Assembly: GCF_004208415.1 (NCBI RefSeq)
Contig: NZ_CP035758.1
Span: 1,674,001 to 1,738,000, forward strand
Direction: 5' to 3'
Source: Ktedonosporobacter rubrisoli
Lineage (GTDB): Bacteria > Chloroflexota > Ktedonobacteria > Ktedonobacterales > Ktedonobacteraceae
DNA length: 64,000 bases
The notes under the pieces are model-generated. The model made no database searches. It saw only the letters and a program-made list of their open reading frames with translations, and was not told where the DNA came from. The translations under genes and the position numbers were made by a program. Shown piece by piece: positions 18,022 to 27,512 of the stretch (within the stretch, counting starts at the first letter, position 1; each line of letters starts with the position of its first letter).

Positions 18022-18678
18022 TTAAGCTGGCGCGTCAGGGCGTTTTCCCCAGGCCAGATAGAAGAACCCCTTCCAGAAGGATTGCCGCTCGGTCTCGCTC
18101 AGTTCCTGCTGCATAGTATTCCAGACAGTCTGCCAGGGGCGGCGTTTGAGCACTTTTCCCGTGATGCCATAGCGAGACAAACCTAAGAAAAACAATAGAT
18201 GATGGCCCCACATGGGCACATTATCTGGCCAGGCCATGTCCAACACGACCCAGCGTCCGCCAAGGGCTAAAGCCTTGCTGCCATGCTGGATGACTATCTC
18301 CGCCTGCGGTATAAAGGTCAGCGCAAAGGTTGAGAGGATACCGGAAACCTCTGCCGGAAACTCGTAGGAGGCTGCATCTGCTTGCACCAGTTCCACGTTC
18401 TTCCAGCCTGCGGCGACCACGCGCTGTCTGGCTTGCTCAAGCATGGCATCGGTTAGATCCACACCAATAATTCTGCCTTGTGGGCCTACCGCTTCTTGCA
18501 ATCTGGGAAAATTCAGGCCAGTGCCACAGCCAAGATCCACCACCAGATCACCATGCCTCAAATTGAGCCGTTTAAGCGCTTCTTCCCTCCATGCTTTTAG
18601 CCCATGGAAATTGCCCTGATCGTAGCCTCTTGCCAGTTTTCGGTAGAGAGCGATAAGATGAGCATTCGCTTCAGGCAT
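18022..18678 (-). CDS. Class I SAM-dependent methyltransferase
   Basis: A 218-residue protein. Motif I is VVDLGCGTGLNFPRL, with the acidic residue of the second strand in IIGVDLTDAMLEQARQR, and the post-motif DAASYEFPAEVSGILSTFALTF. This fits the UbiE/methyltransferase 11/25 type. An upstream TTG start is possible, but the ATG follows AAAGGA by about 12 bases and fits the family start. The C-terminal part (RYGITGKVLKRRPWQTVWNTM) is seen in phospholipid and quinone-like methyltransferases, but the substrate is not defined. It is convergent with the TIR operon. Confidence 0.85.
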   Translation of the reverse strand: MPEANAHLIALYRKLARGYDQGNFHGLKAWREEALKRLNLRHGDLVVDLGCGTGLNFPRLQEAVGPQGRIIGVDLTDAMLEQARQRVVAAGWKNVELVQADAASYEFPAEVSGILSTFALTFIPQAEIVIQHGSKALALGGRWVVLDMAWPDNVPMWGHHLLFFLGLSRYGITGKVLKRRPWQTVWNTMQQELSETERQSFWKGFFYLAWGKRPDAPA

Positions 18679-18815
18679 AGTATAGTCCCATCCTTTCCTT
18701 TTTATCTCTGCTGGCTTTGGCAACGATTATTCTCCCTCGATTTTAACACCTCTTTCTCCATGCCCACATTGCATTGTGGCTTTTCAACTCAAATGGCCTT
18801 TGTCCGAAGTTTCCC

Positions 18816-18856
18816 AAAGAGAAAAGAGGTCCTGACCCGCTGGAAAGGCCAGGACC
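18816..18856 (-). terminator. Rho-independent terminator for the unknown three-gene operon
   Basis: Arms 18828-18837 and 18847-18856 pair as GGTCCTG.CC with one mismatch. On the minus strand the hairpin is followed by CTCTTTTCTCTTT. It lies about 85 bases beyond the end of the last operon gene and fits that transcript. Confidence 0.6.
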
Positions 18857-18939
18857 CCAAATGAGAGGTCAAAAGAAAATGGTCTCTGATGTGTATCGCT
18901 TTCCTAGCGGACAAGCCGGACAAGCAGATTTTTGCGTTC

Positions 18940-19176
18940 CTATTCCTCCCTTCTCAGCGGCGAAGTGACTTCCTTGCTCGTCTTGGGATCGATAAAGACG
19001 TAAAGGTCCTTTTCTTCGTCGTAAATGATGGCGATCTGGTGCAGCTTGAAATAAGCTAAGCAGGCATCAAAGAGCGCAAAGGAGCCTTTCATCATGGGGA
19101 TATCCTGGGTGACGTTGCCAAGACGAAAGGTGGCATTGAGCGCCCACAGAACGAGCTCCATCACCTCATTCATCAT
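18940..19176 (-). CDS. Small protein of unknown function (operon gene 3)
   Basis: A 78-residue protein that I do not recognise. It has a helical, hydrophobic first half (ELVLWALNATFRLG) and a beta-like second half (IAIIYDEEKDLYVFIDPKTSKEV). Its ATGATGAATG start overlaps the end of the gene before it by 11 bases, indicating translational coupling. Three such overlapping genes in a row argue that it is real. Confidence 0.62.
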   Translation of the reverse strand: MMNEVMELVLWALNATFRLGNVTQDIPMMKGSFALFDACLAYFKLHQIAIIYDEEKDLYVFIDPKTSKEVTSPLRREE

Positions 19177-19477
19177 GTGGTGTCTCCTCCTGCGCAGCGA
19201 AGACGCGCATATAGGCCTGGCAGTTTATCTCTGTGGCAGCTTCCTTGCCGACGCAGCGGGACAGATGGACGGTGAGGTGATCGACGCGGCGCAATTTGGC
19301 CGAGATTATGCTATGGCGAGCCGTGCCCGAGGCCAATCCACTGAGCCCTTGTTGCATAGATGTCAGCTCGGCCTCGATCTGGGCGCGCAATTGGTCTACC
19401 TGGCTCGGCTGTGGCGTCGATGCGTGTTGGTGCGCCTGCCCCTGAATAGTCTCTCCTGATTCTTCAGCTCTGTTCAT
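19166..19477 (-). CDS. Small protein of unknown function (operon gene 2)
   Basis: A 103-residue protein of unknown function. The N-terminal third is polar and low in complexity (HQHASTPQPSQ); residues ~25-70 look like a helical coiled segment (VDQLRAQIEAELTSMQQGLSGLASG). It starts inside the stop codon of the preceding gene (ATGA) and overlaps the next one, so all three are probably co-translated. Confidence 0.62.
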   Translation of the reverse strand: MNRAEESGETIQGQAHQHASTPQPSQVDQLRAQIEAELTSMQQGLSGLASGTARHSIISAKLRRVDHLTVHLSRCVGKEAATEINCQAYMRVFAAQEETPHDE

Positions 19478-19731
19478 GAGTTGTTGTCCTCCGGTGTGAT
19501 GGCTGGGAGATGTAAGAAGTAGAGTTGCTGAGAAGTGTCAAAGCCGAAATTGACATGCTCGCGCAAGAGCCAGCGATAGTGTGTGCTGAAAACGCTGGCG
19601 ATCTGCCGCCGCAACTCAGCTGGCAAGGCGAGTGCATAGGCCTGGTGGGCCCGATTGAGCTGTTGCAGTGCCCAGAGAATCTGGGAAAGGGTAGGCCCTG
19701 ATGGCCCGGCAATATTCTCACGATGATTCAT
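19474..19731 (-). CDS. Small protein of unknown function (operon gene 1)
   Basis: An 85-residue, largely helical protein (SQILWALQQLNRAHQAYALALPAELRRQI) with an aromatic second half (HYRWLLREHVNFGF). No family recognised. AAAAAGGATG lies upstream. It is first in a tight operon of three overlapping genes and is divergent from a BTAD-family regulator across a 220-base gap that holds a long palindrome, so that regulator is a candidate controller. Confidence 0.62.
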   Translation of the reverse strand: MNHRENIAGPSGPTLSQILWALQQLNRAHQAYALALPAELRRQIASVFSTHYRWLLREHVNFGFDTSQQLYFLHLPAITPEDNNS

Positions 19732-19762
19732 GATTTCTCATACATCCTTTTTGCTTGCAATC

Positions 19763-19788
19763 GATCTATGGAGAGCTCTTCATAGATC
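19763..19788. promoter_or_regulatory. 26-bp palindrome in the divergent promoter region
   Basis: Halves read GATCTATG...CATAGATC around a central AGAGCTCT; only one symmetric pair mismatches. It lies 32 bases upstream of the first gene of the unknown operon and within the shared upstream region of the BTAD regulator, so it is a candidate operator. Confidence 0.5.
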
Positions 19789-19951
19789 TAGCAGAAGCAT
19801 ATATAGGTGTGGAGAGCCCGGATATGGAATGCTTACTGTGATGATTTCTGAGAGAAAAGGTGGGAAGAGAAGAAAAGATATGTTAGAATAGAGAGCAAGA
19901 TATCGAAATATATTACAGAGAACATGTGAAATTTGTTGGGAGGATGAATAG

Positions 19952-21880
19952 ATGGTTGGCAAGGAAGATCCACTTGTGCATGTATCTGTCCGCTTGCTTG
20001 GTATATTTCAGGTTGAGAGGAAGAACGAGCAAGATGTCTGGGAACCCATCGATGCCCCGGCCTGGGGCTCAACTTATGCGCGCCCGCTCTTCAGGCGCCT
20101 GCTCTGCACTCCCGGGCGCTGCCTTTCCCGCGAACAGTTGATCCGCGATGTCTTACCAGCGGGCAGGGACGACGTGACCACAGATCACTATCTGCACAAA
20201 TGCGCCTATAAGATCCGCCAGCTTTTTGGCAAGGAGGCTATCACCACCAGTAGCGTTAGCTACCGGCTGGCCGATCAAACCTACATCTGGAGCGACCTGG
20301 AAGCGGCTGAAACCCTGATGCAGAAAGCTGAACGACTTGAGAGGAAGCAAGCCTTACCCTTGTTGGAGGAGGCCTGTAAGCTCTTTGGGCGCGGCGAAGC
20401 GCTAGAAGGTGAGACGGGACAATGGCATCATGCCATCTGCGCCGCAGTTGAGAGAGAAAAGAAAAGCTGTTACCTGGCCCTGGGCCACATCTATGAGCAG
20501 CAAGGGATGCTCTGGAGCGCTGAGAAGATATACCGTGACCTGGCTGCACTCTATCCGCTTGATGAAGCCGCTCTCTGTGCACAGCTGGCCTTTTTGCAGC
20601 GTGCGGGAATGAGAACTGAGGCTATTGCCTATTATGAACAGGCGCGAGCGTATTTCGTGGAGGAGGGACTTGAGCTCTCAGCAGAGACGCAAAGGCTGTT
20701 GAAAGAGATATCTCATTCGCTTCCTGTACAAGAAATTTTTGCGCCTCAAGCTGCCTCTATCCCCAAAAACGAGGTTGTCTTGTCCTGGATGCTTGCTCAA
20801 TCACCAGGTATACTAGAGGAAAAAGCAAGCATTAAGCCAGAACAGAAGGGGCAAAACATGGATCAGTCTCGACGTGATTTCTTATTCACACTTGGAATGG
20901 TGAGTACCGGATTAATAGCAACACAGGATCTACACTATGAGAGTGATAATAGCAGTCTTCCGGGTGCCTCGGAGGCTTCTATAGGCAATCTTGCTATCAT
21001 CACCCATCAATTTCGAGCGATGCAGCGTCGTGGAGATATCTCAATTGCGCAAGGCTTGAAAACGCATATCGAGACGATCCAAGGTACGCTTGAAATCACC
21101 TCTAACGAGAAACTGAGGCGAGAATTATGGAGGCTTCTCGCTCAAACTCAACTTATCGCCCGTCTGAATCCCCATAAGAGAAGTGATCTGGCCCGATTGA
21201 AGACATTGAATGAAATGGCTATTGCAGCAGCACGAAATAGCGGAGACGTTTTTCTTGAAGCGGCCGCTGTAGGCCATCTAGCACATTTGTATCTAAGAGA
21301 ATATCATGATCTGAGCAAGGCTTCTCAATTTTTTGAGGATGTGTATCAAAAGACACATATATGTCAAGCTTTGCGTGGTTGGATTGCTCTAGTAATGTCA
21401 TCAATTGCTGCTCGGCAGGAAGATAGACCAAAGTGTGAAGTTCTTATGGCTGAAGCAATGGATATTGCCATTCAGATTCCGCAAACACCACAAAATGATG
21501 ATCCCTACTTCACTGATTTTAGTATCCTCAGCATCTCTATGTTTGGCGGAAATAATTGGCTTGCATTGGGACAAGCAAGGAAAGCTTATGAAATACTTTC
21601 TACGAGGAACATAGAAGAGTTATCTGCGAATCGTCAAGCAAGTGCTTTCTATGACCTGGCACGAACTTATATTGCTTTAGGGGAATTAGAAGAGGCACAG
21701 AAATATGCGTTTAGATCTATTGACACTGCCCTTGTAACAGGAAATAACTCTATTCTTCCTCGCTTTATCACATTAGCTAACGCGATCCAAGAGAAATATA
21801 GTGGAGAGCCACATGCAACGGCTATTGCGGAATATGCCCAAAGCTGCATGCCAATGAAAGGAAAAGTTCAATACGTATGA
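19952..21880 (+). CDS. BTAD/SARP-like transcriptional regulator with TPR region
   Basis: A 642-residue protein. A winged-helix-like part covers about residues 8-110 (VRLLGIFQVERK, CLSREQLIRDVLPAG, DHYLHKCAYKIRQLFG). The bacterial transcriptional activation domain with TPR-like helices covers about 115-255 (WSAEKIYRDLAALYPLDEAALCAQLAFLQRAG). From residue ~303 there is an odd segment, MDQSRRDFLFTLGMVSTGLIA, like a twin-arginine signal or membrane anchor, then a helical-repeat region to the end (ELEEAQKYAFRSID). The start follows GGGAGG. The stop overlaps the start of the Dabb gene (ATGA). It is divergent from the three-gene unknown operon. Regulator function is well supported for the N-terminal half; the role of the second half is unknown. 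Confidence 0.82.
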   Translation: MVGKEDPLVHVSVRLLGIFQVERKNEQDVWEPIDAPAWGSTYARPLFRRLLCTPGRCLSREQLIRDVLPAGRDDVTTDHYLHKCAYKIRQLFGKEAITTSSVSYRLADQTYIWSDLEAAETLMQKAERLERKQALPLLEEACKLFGRGEALEGETGQWHHAICAAVEREKKSCYLALGHIYEQQGMLWSAEKIYRDLAALYPLDEAALCAQLAFLQRAGMRTEAIAYYEQARAYFVEEGLELSAETQRLLKEISHSLPVQEIFAPQAASIPKNEVVLSWMLAQSPGILEEKASIKPEQKGQNMDQSRRDFLFTLGMVSTGLIATQDLHYESDNSSLPGASEASIGNLAIITHQFRAMQRRGDISIAQGLKTHIETIQGTLEITSNEKLRRELWRLLAQTQLIARLNPHKRSDLARLKTLNEMAIAAARNSGDVFLEAAAVGHLAHLYLREYHDLSKASQFFEDVYQKTHICQALRGWIALVMSSIAARQEDRPKCEVLMAEAMDIAIQIPQTPQNDDPYFTDFSILSISMFGGNNWLALGQARKAYEILSTRNIEELSANRQASAFYDLARTYIALGELEEAQKYAFRSIDTALVTGNNSILPRFITLANAIQEKYSGEPHATAIAEYAQSCMPMKGKVQYV

Positions 21881-22170
21881 TTCTTCATGTTGTACTGTTG
21901 CGACCCAAACCAGAGGTTTCTCTCGCACAAATACAGATAGCACTTGATCATGTCAAAGATCTGCAACACAAAGTTCCGGGCATCCTTGAGGTGGACGCGG
22001 GAGCAAATAAGAACGAATCGAATAATAAGGGCTATACCTATGGCTTTGCTATGCGCTTTGTTGATGAAACCCATTTACAAGCATATGCCCCTCATCCCGA
22101 ACATCGGGTGGTCGGAGCTGAACTGGTTCAACTGTGCGAGAGTATTATCGACTTTGATCTTCCCTTGTAG
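21877..22170 (+). CDS. Dabb (stress-responsive A/B barrel) domain protein
   Basis: A 97-residue protein with the Dabb pattern: MILHVVLLRPKPEVS at the start, the helix ALDHVKDLQHKVPGILEVDAG, the strand TYGFAMRFVDETHLQAYAPHPEH, and VVGAELVQLCESIIDFD at the end. These form small dimeric ferredoxin-like barrels whose substrates vary. The ATGA overlap with the BTAD regulator gene indicates coupling. Confidence 0.88.
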   Translation: MILHVVLLRPKPEVSLAQIQIALDHVKDLQHKVPGILEVDAGANKNESNNKGYTYGFAMRFVDETHLQAYAPHPEHRVVGAELVQLCESIIDFDLPL

Positions 22171-22420
22171 CAGAATGCGTTTGTCGTCGTCTCTCAAGAG
22201 AACTTGCGCAGTCGCCTATTGCACATATGCCAGATGGGCTTCAATTGATGTCTCTGTTAAGCCAACATAAGTCCGCGCTGGTAGAATGAGGAGGTTTTCC
22301 TGTTGGCTGGCTTCACGACGCGTTGTGCAGCCCTGGCCAACATTGATGAATTAGTCCAGATGCGCCTGCAATTGTTCAATATAAGCGACGCCTCCTTCAG
22401 AGAGACATCCCGTTAGCCAG

Positions 22421-23122
22421 TTAGAGCCCAAGATGATGGAACGCTTCGGCAAAGGCATAGCCGCAAGCTTTCCCTGTTTCGACTCCCCATCGGCGTAAGT
22501 AGCCATCTGGAGGATTGGCAGGGTTGACCTGGCTCGCATGCGCACAGCGAGCTTCTATCTTTTTATCAATGACATTGCTAATATCTACCCAGTGATTAGG
22601 CTCATCAGTATTGAAAAAATAGATCTGCTTGACGTTATGTGCAGGAGCCTCAGCATTGAGGTCGGGAAAGGTGAAGCGATCCCGCGCGACGGCTAGAGCG
22701 TCAAAAGCACATATCCCTGTCGCTCGATGGTCGGGATGAAGTTCGTAGCGTTTCCAGGGGTCAAAGGTAAAGACAACATCAGGCCGCCATTTGCGAATCC
22801 ACAGCGTCAAATCCTTTCTAAGCGAAAGATCTGGCACAAGCATGCCATCATAGTAGCCAGCTAAAAATGTCACGCTCTGGACTCCTAGAATGGAAGCGGC
22901 TTGCCTCTGCTCGTTTTCTCGTATAGGGGATAATCGCTCTGGAGTCATGGAAGGATTGTTGCTCCCTTTATCCCCACGTGTCACAGCGAGATACATTATC
23001 TCGCACTCTTCGTGTGCAAGGCGGGCCATGGTACCCCCACAGTAGGATTCTGCGTCGTCAGGATGAGCAAATATGACAAGAATGCGCTGAGCAGCGGGTG
23101 GGAGTAATATAGATGTAGTCAT
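22421..23122 (-). CDS. PIG-L/LmbE family deacetylase
   Basis: A 233-residue zinc-dependent N-deacetylase-like protein. The metal motif AHPDDAES (His, Asp) is near residue 19, and the second His is in the RYELHPDHRATG segment. Family members deacetylate GlcNAc-type substrates, for example in mycothiol/bacillithiol or lincomycin-type pathways; no pathway neighbour allows a choice here. About 200 bases beyond its end there is a short open segment (GLTETSIEAHLAYVQ) that may be a remnant. Confidence 0.9.
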   Translation of the reverse strand: MTTSILLPPAAQRILVIFAHPDDAESYCGGTMARLAHEECEIMYLAVTRGDKGSNNPSMTPERLSPIRENEQRQAASILGVQSVTFLAGYYDGMLVPDLSLRKDLTLWIRKWRPDVVFTFDPWKRYELHPDHRATGICAFDALAVARDRFTFPDLNAEAPAHNVKQIYFFNTDEPNHWVDISNVIDKKIEARCAHASQVNPANPPDGYLRRWGVETGKACGYAFAEAFHHLGL

Positions 23123-23483
23123 GAATACAGCTCACTTTCTGTAGGAGATGCAGGCAATAAAAATACTTTCACAGTATATCACTAACAGTGGAAGAGGAAA
23201 GAGTCGAACGGCTGGTAAAATTATCAGTTATGGGCGAAAGGCATGATTTGTTGGTGAAAGCTGGCAATGACATGTGCAAGCGAGAAAACCCAGGCTCGCT
23301 GAGAACTTAGAGCGGGAAGCTTTGCTAGTGCAGGTTCAAAAAGCTCTTGTGCAAAGAGGGGAAATGTGATGCCTTTCCCCTCTGTCAAAGCCAGTTCCTG
23401 CTGCTGTCAAACCGGGACTAAACCGCCAATTCATCCCGCCGAGTTGAGAACCGACCAGCCGGCAGGATGCCTCGGAAGAGAAA
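23123..23483. other. Gene-free stretch with a perfect 10-bp hairpin
   Basis: No gene seen. Arms AGAGGGGAAA (23355-23364) and TTTCCCCTCT (23374-23383) form a perfect hairpin without a clear T-run on either side. The region separates the PIG-L gene from the broken GNAT gene, which reads towards it, so the hairpin may end that transcript. Confidence 0.4.
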
Positions 23484-24835
23484 CTAATTCCATAATATAA
23501 AAGACGGACGCGTGGGAAAGAGTGCTCTGAGTACCGGCCTTACCTCCTCGCTGACCCACACATCAGGGAAGACCTGACGGAGGGTTTCGATGCTCCGATG
23601 ACCGAAGAGGACTTGGAGGAAGACCAGGGGAGGGAAAGCGCCATCGGCGGGAGAACCGTAGACGGGAGCTTGCCAGTCTTCTGCACCGACCAGGCGCCCT
23701 CGTTCAAAGACGATGCGAAGGCCACCGCGATAGAAATTCAGCTTGATCTCCTGGCTCAGGCCTGCGACTGACGACGTTGCTAACCGCTGTTCGAGGGCGG
23801 GGGCGATATGCAAGAGAAATGCCGGAAGATTCTTCACGCGGATATACCAGGCATGAGGCGGCTCTCTGGGATGATCTAATGCCTCGCCCAGCAGTTCATG
23901 GATTGGGTGAGTCGTTCCCAAAGAGAAGCTGATTTCTCGGAAAGCCTCGGTCTCAGGCAGGATAGGTTGGATGCCCAGACTATAGGCGGAGAGCGCACGT
24001 AGCACAGAGGGCATAGCTCTTTGCATATTCACTCCTTCGACAAATTCCAGCAGCCAGACGCCCAGGGCCCTGCCACTGCGACGGGCATCGCATGCCAGGA
24101 AGCCAACAGTCTTGCCTTCCGTATCAACGATCATCTGAAAAGTAAAGGTATGCCTCAGTTCAGGATGCTGTTTCCAGATTTCGATCTCATAGAGCCATTG
24201 CTGGTGTGTCCGAAGGTCTGAGACGATGGAGGTCGTTTGTAGAGTTCCTCTATGAGGGGAATATCGCGGGCAGTGGCCTCACGGAAGATATAGGGCTCAG
24301 GCCCATCGTCTTGCGCTTTGGGGATCAGTGCAAGGGGAGTGGCGCGCCAGTCTTCCAGTTCGAGGGCATATTCATAGCCGAACTGACGATAGAAGTAGAC
24401 GAGGCCAGTAATGGCCTGGACAAGATCTCCTTCGGCCTCGCTGCGCGCGTGAACCATCTCAAAGAGCGCACGAATGAGGCCCCGATGGCGATACTCTGGG
24501 AGAGTGGCAACCGCCTCGGGACGCCCGACCCCGAAAGGGATGCCCTCGTAGGCCCAGGTATGCTTCCACAAACAGGTGGAGGCCACTACTGGGTTCCCTT
24601 CCCGGTTCTTATCCTCAATGATGCCGAAATCTTGTGGTCCCATCAGAGGATAATCTCCGTTCATCAATCCCCGGATTTGCCTGAGATAGTGAGCGTTTGG
24701 CGGAGCGTCTGCCTGCTCACGATGAACGAGAGCGTGCAAAGTCGCGATACGTTCGGTATCTTCGGCGGTGGACCAGCGCAGCACCAGTCCATCGCCTAAG
24801 TCACGATGAAAGGAGCTACTACGAGCTATGTGCAT
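23484..24835 (-). pseudogene. Frameshifted GNAT acetyltransferase of the Eis-like type
   Basis: Two consecutive frames give one protein of about 450 residues. The first part has a GNAT core (FGVGRPEAVATLPEYRHRGLIRALFEMVHAR) after an AAAGGAG ribosome binding site and MHIARSSSFH start. The second part has the second GNAT-like module and an SCP2-like end (LNFYRGGLRIVFERGRLVG, PTRPSFILWN). Reading in the third frame from about 24230 gives SIVSDLRTHQQWLYEIE, which joins the two parts, so one base is missing near 24228-24236. The intact family acetylates amines on peptides or drugs. It is either a real pseudogene or a sequencing indel. Confidence 0.82.
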
Positions 24836-25206
24836 AGGGTTCTCCTTTTTGCTGAACAAAGAGTGAAGAGAAAACACGCGCCTCAAGAGAGCAACAACAT
24901 GCCCGTGAAAGGTGAGGCTGTGCAGGGCATCAGGAAATGTGTCTCATGTGCGTGAGGCGCGGGAACGTGATCCGAAAACCAGGAAGACGCCTTACCTGCA
25001 AATGGGCACAATGATCCTCTGGGCCAGAGTGGAAGTGGGCTTATGATAATGGGAAGAAAGGGAAAACATGACCAGAGAGAGGCGTGATGCCGTATGAAGG
25101 GATGATAGCATGTTTCTTCTGCCTTTCTTGATCATCTGTGGCCGTGTCCTATGATGGAGTTATCATAGAGGCATCTTCATGATTCTACTAGATGAGGTCA
25201 GGGCTG

Positions 25207-25428
25207 TCAAGCCGAGGCAGAATAGTCTCGAATGTGAACCTCCATGAGCGAGGAAGCATGAAGCCGTTTGTGTGAGCAGTTCAGCCTGCTCACAGCGAAA
25301 ATAGCACCTACACGTTGTCTTACCTCTTGAGTAGTCAAAAGCCGCGTGGGTTCGACAATGGCACGCTTGCCATGAACCCACTTCGGCTCAATACAGTGAA
25401 GCCAGGGAATTTGGTGAGCAACCAACAA
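25207..25428 (-). pseudogene. Transposase C-terminal remnant (IS630-like, tentative)
   Basis: A short open segment contains IPWLHCIEPKWVHGKRAI followed by VEPTRLLTTQEVRQRVGAIF, which resembles the C-terminal tail of IS630-like transposases as I recall them. No N-terminal part or inverted repeats were found around it. The rest of the 24836-25472 gap shows no other gene. Confidence 0.35.
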
Positions 25429-25472
25429 AGTTCTGTTTAGAGCAGTCTTATTTATCCAGAACTCGCGTAGTG

Positions 25473-25850
25473 CTAATTGTGATTAGGGCTGTTGTAGAAC
25501 ACGGCATTGACCAGGAAGATGATAAAGCTGAGCACGGCAGCTCCGACGAGGCCCAAAAATCCTGAGCCAGAGGCCATAACTATAGCACCCATTAGCGCAA
25601 TCATAATGACAGAGATCATGGCCAGGACAAAACGCTGATTTGAAGATTTTTTATTTGGTTGTGCATACACTTTGCCAGCGGCATTCTGAGACATGCGTTG
25701 CGAAAGCCGCTGGGCCAGGGAGTCAACAAACTCGTCGTCATACATTCTCTCCTGCCCTGAGGGAGCGTGGGGTGTTTCGTATTGCTGTTGCGCTCCCTCA
25801 TAGCCGCGATAGGAATAGCCGTCATCAGCGTTCATCTGCGGTGTCATCAT
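25473..25850 (-). CDS. Small membrane protein of unknown function
   Basis: A 125-residue protein. The N-terminal ~70 residues are hydrophilic and rich in Tyr, Gln and Met, followed by KKSSNQRF and two membrane helices (about 75-93 and 97-118) and a short tail. Possibly membrane-anchored with a cytoplasmic head. AGGAGAAC precedes the ATGATG start. No family recognised. Confidence 0.65.
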   Translation of the reverse strand: MMTPQMNADDGYSYRGYEGAQQQYETPHAPSGQERMYDDEFVDSLAQRLSQRMSQNAAGKVYAQPNKKSSNQRFVLAMISVIMIALMGAIVMASGSGFLGLVGAAVLSFIIFLVNAVFYNSPNHN

Positions 25851-26035
25851 CGTTTGTTCTCCTGATAAATATTTCTACTACTTTATATATTCTCTTCAAG
25901 GCATTGCGAGTATATGCCATATTTTACGTAGAATTACGTGCTAGAGTTGCAAAAACTTCCAGGCCAGGACAATAGTTTTGTGGACTATCTTTGCCTGCTC
26001 CTGGCCCGGTGATCAAATCATGGGCAGCTCTGGCG

Positions 26036-27214
26036 TCAGGCTGCCTTCAAGCCGGCGCCACAGAGAGAAATTACTACCTGGCCTTGTGGTATAGCTTGAC
26101 GCATCTCATTGAGATAACTTGCGGCAACCGACGTATTCGCTAAGTTCTGCCCTTCAGGAGCATTGAGCGCACATAAATAGCCAGCATAAGGTACGGCTGC
26201 CGTTGGTTCAACATAGAGACCCTGGCGGGCGAGGCCGAGGCGGGCCGTTTCAATCTCTGCTTCCGAGACGGTGATGATTGCTCCGTGGCTCTCTCGTAGG
26301 GCAGCTAAAATCTGCCTACTTCGCGCGGGTGCTGCAATAGCGATGCCTTCAGCTACTGTGCCTTTATTCTCAACAGGGGCAGCATCTGCCTCATTGTGCT
26401 CAAAAGCCTGGGCGAGAGGCGCACAATTTTCGGCCTGCACAGCGAGCAAACGGGGCAGGCGCTCAATCAGACCTGCACGCAACAAGTCCTGGCAGCCATA
26501 ATAAGCGCCAAGGACTAACGTACCGTTGCCGACCGGTAAGATCAAGCTATCTGGCATATGGCCGCCCAATTGCTCCCAGATCTCGAAGGCGTAGGTTTTT
26601 GTACCCTGATAGAAGAAGGGATTGTAGACATGACTGGCATAGAAGACACCACCGCGCTCTACGGCAGCGATAGCCGCAGCGGCCGTATCTTCACGGCTGC
26701 CCGCGATGGCATGAACGCTAGCGCCATGTGCAGCAATCTGCTTGAGCTTTTTGCTTGAGGCTGAAGCAGGAACATAAATATCGCAAGTAATTCCCGCCCT
26801 TGCCGCATAGGCAGCGATAGCTGTGCCGGCATTGCCGCTACTGTCGGCGATCACGTGCTCTACCCCCAGCTCAGCAGCCTTGGCGATCAGGACTGCGGCA
26901 CCTCGATCCTTAAAAGAGAGCGTTGGCATGCTATAGTCCATCTTGAACCAGGCCCCTGGCTGCTGGATTGGTAACTGAACAAGCGGCGTATAGCCCTCGC
27001 CCATAGTCACCTTCTGCCAACCTACGTAATTTGGGTCAAAGGGCAACGCTTCCAGATAGCGCCAGAGCGTAGGTGGGCGTGAGTTGATGCGCTCGCGGGG
27101 AAAAGAAATAGGGAAGGTAGCCAGATCGAACAATCCTCCGCATGGACAACGCCAGAGCAGGCTACCTGGCTCGTAAATTTGCTGACAGCGGCTACAGACC
27201 AGTTGGAATGCCAT
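26036..27214 (-). CDS. thrC: Threonine synthase
   Basis: A 392-residue PLP enzyme that converts O-phospho-L-homoserine to L-threonine. The N-terminus is a zinc-ribbon-like module (CSRCQQIYEPGSLLWRCPCGG), as in many archaeal-type threonine synthases. The PLP lysine lies in TLSFKDRGAAVLI. The phosphate-binding segment is SSGNAGTAIAAYA, and GNGTLVLGAYYG binds the cofactor phosphate region. GAGGGAG precedes the start. No other threonine genes are nearby. A related pyridoxal lyase cannot be fully excluded. Confidence 0.85.
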   Translation of the reverse strand: MAFQLVCSRCQQIYEPGSLLWRCPCGGLFDLATFPISFPRERINSRPPTLWRYLEALPFDPNYVGWQKVTMGEGYTPLVQLPIQQPGAWFKMDYSMPTLSFKDRGAAVLIAKAAELGVEHVIADSSGNAGTAIAAYAARAGITCDIYVPASASSKKLKQIAAHGASVHAIAGSREDTAAAAIAAVERGGVFYASHVYNPFFYQGTKTYAFEIWEQLGGHMPDSLILPVGNGTLVLGAYYGCQDLLRAGLIERLPRLLAVQAENCAPLAQAFEHNEADAAPVENKGTVAEGIAIAAPARSRQILAALRESHGAIITVSEAEIETARLGLARQGLYVEPTAAVPYAGYLCALNAPEGQNLANTSVAASYLNEMRQAIPQGQVVISLCGAGLKAA

Positions 27215-27512
27215 TTTTTCTCCCTCTTTTTGCTAGACGCTTTGGAACTTACAATGCCGAGAATCACTTACCAGAATAGCACATCTAATAAGCCGGCGTC
27301 TGTAAAAAAGTAGAGATTTGGTCCTCCAGGCGTGTAACTTTGTGATGTCCTGTCTCCAACGTCAGGCGGTGAATCAACAAGAACTGAGCCCTGCCCAATA
27401 TTCTTAGGCCCTTGACAGCAAAGCCCCTGGCCAGTTAGACTTGAAGATAGTAGAAACACCGGTTAAAGTGTTACGCTGGCTTGATAGGCCAGTAATCTGA
27501 AAGGAGCGTGCC
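27215..27512. other. Gene-free stretch upstream of threonine synthase
   Basis: This is divergent upstream DNA between thrC and a small leader ORF. Short hairpins occur (for example CTGGC...GCCAG near 27477-27493). A T-box in front of thrC was looked for on the minus strand but its conserved core was not recognised. Confidence 0.3.

Noticed and set aside
27268..27459. Possible IS200/IS605 TnpB tail or end
   Set aside because: Only a vague resemblance in a 63-residue ORF; no zinc-finger Cys or RuvC motif was visible.
27215..27512. T-box or other amino-acid riboswitch in front of threonine synthase
   Set aside because: The conserved T-box core and antiterminator were not recognisable on the minus strand.
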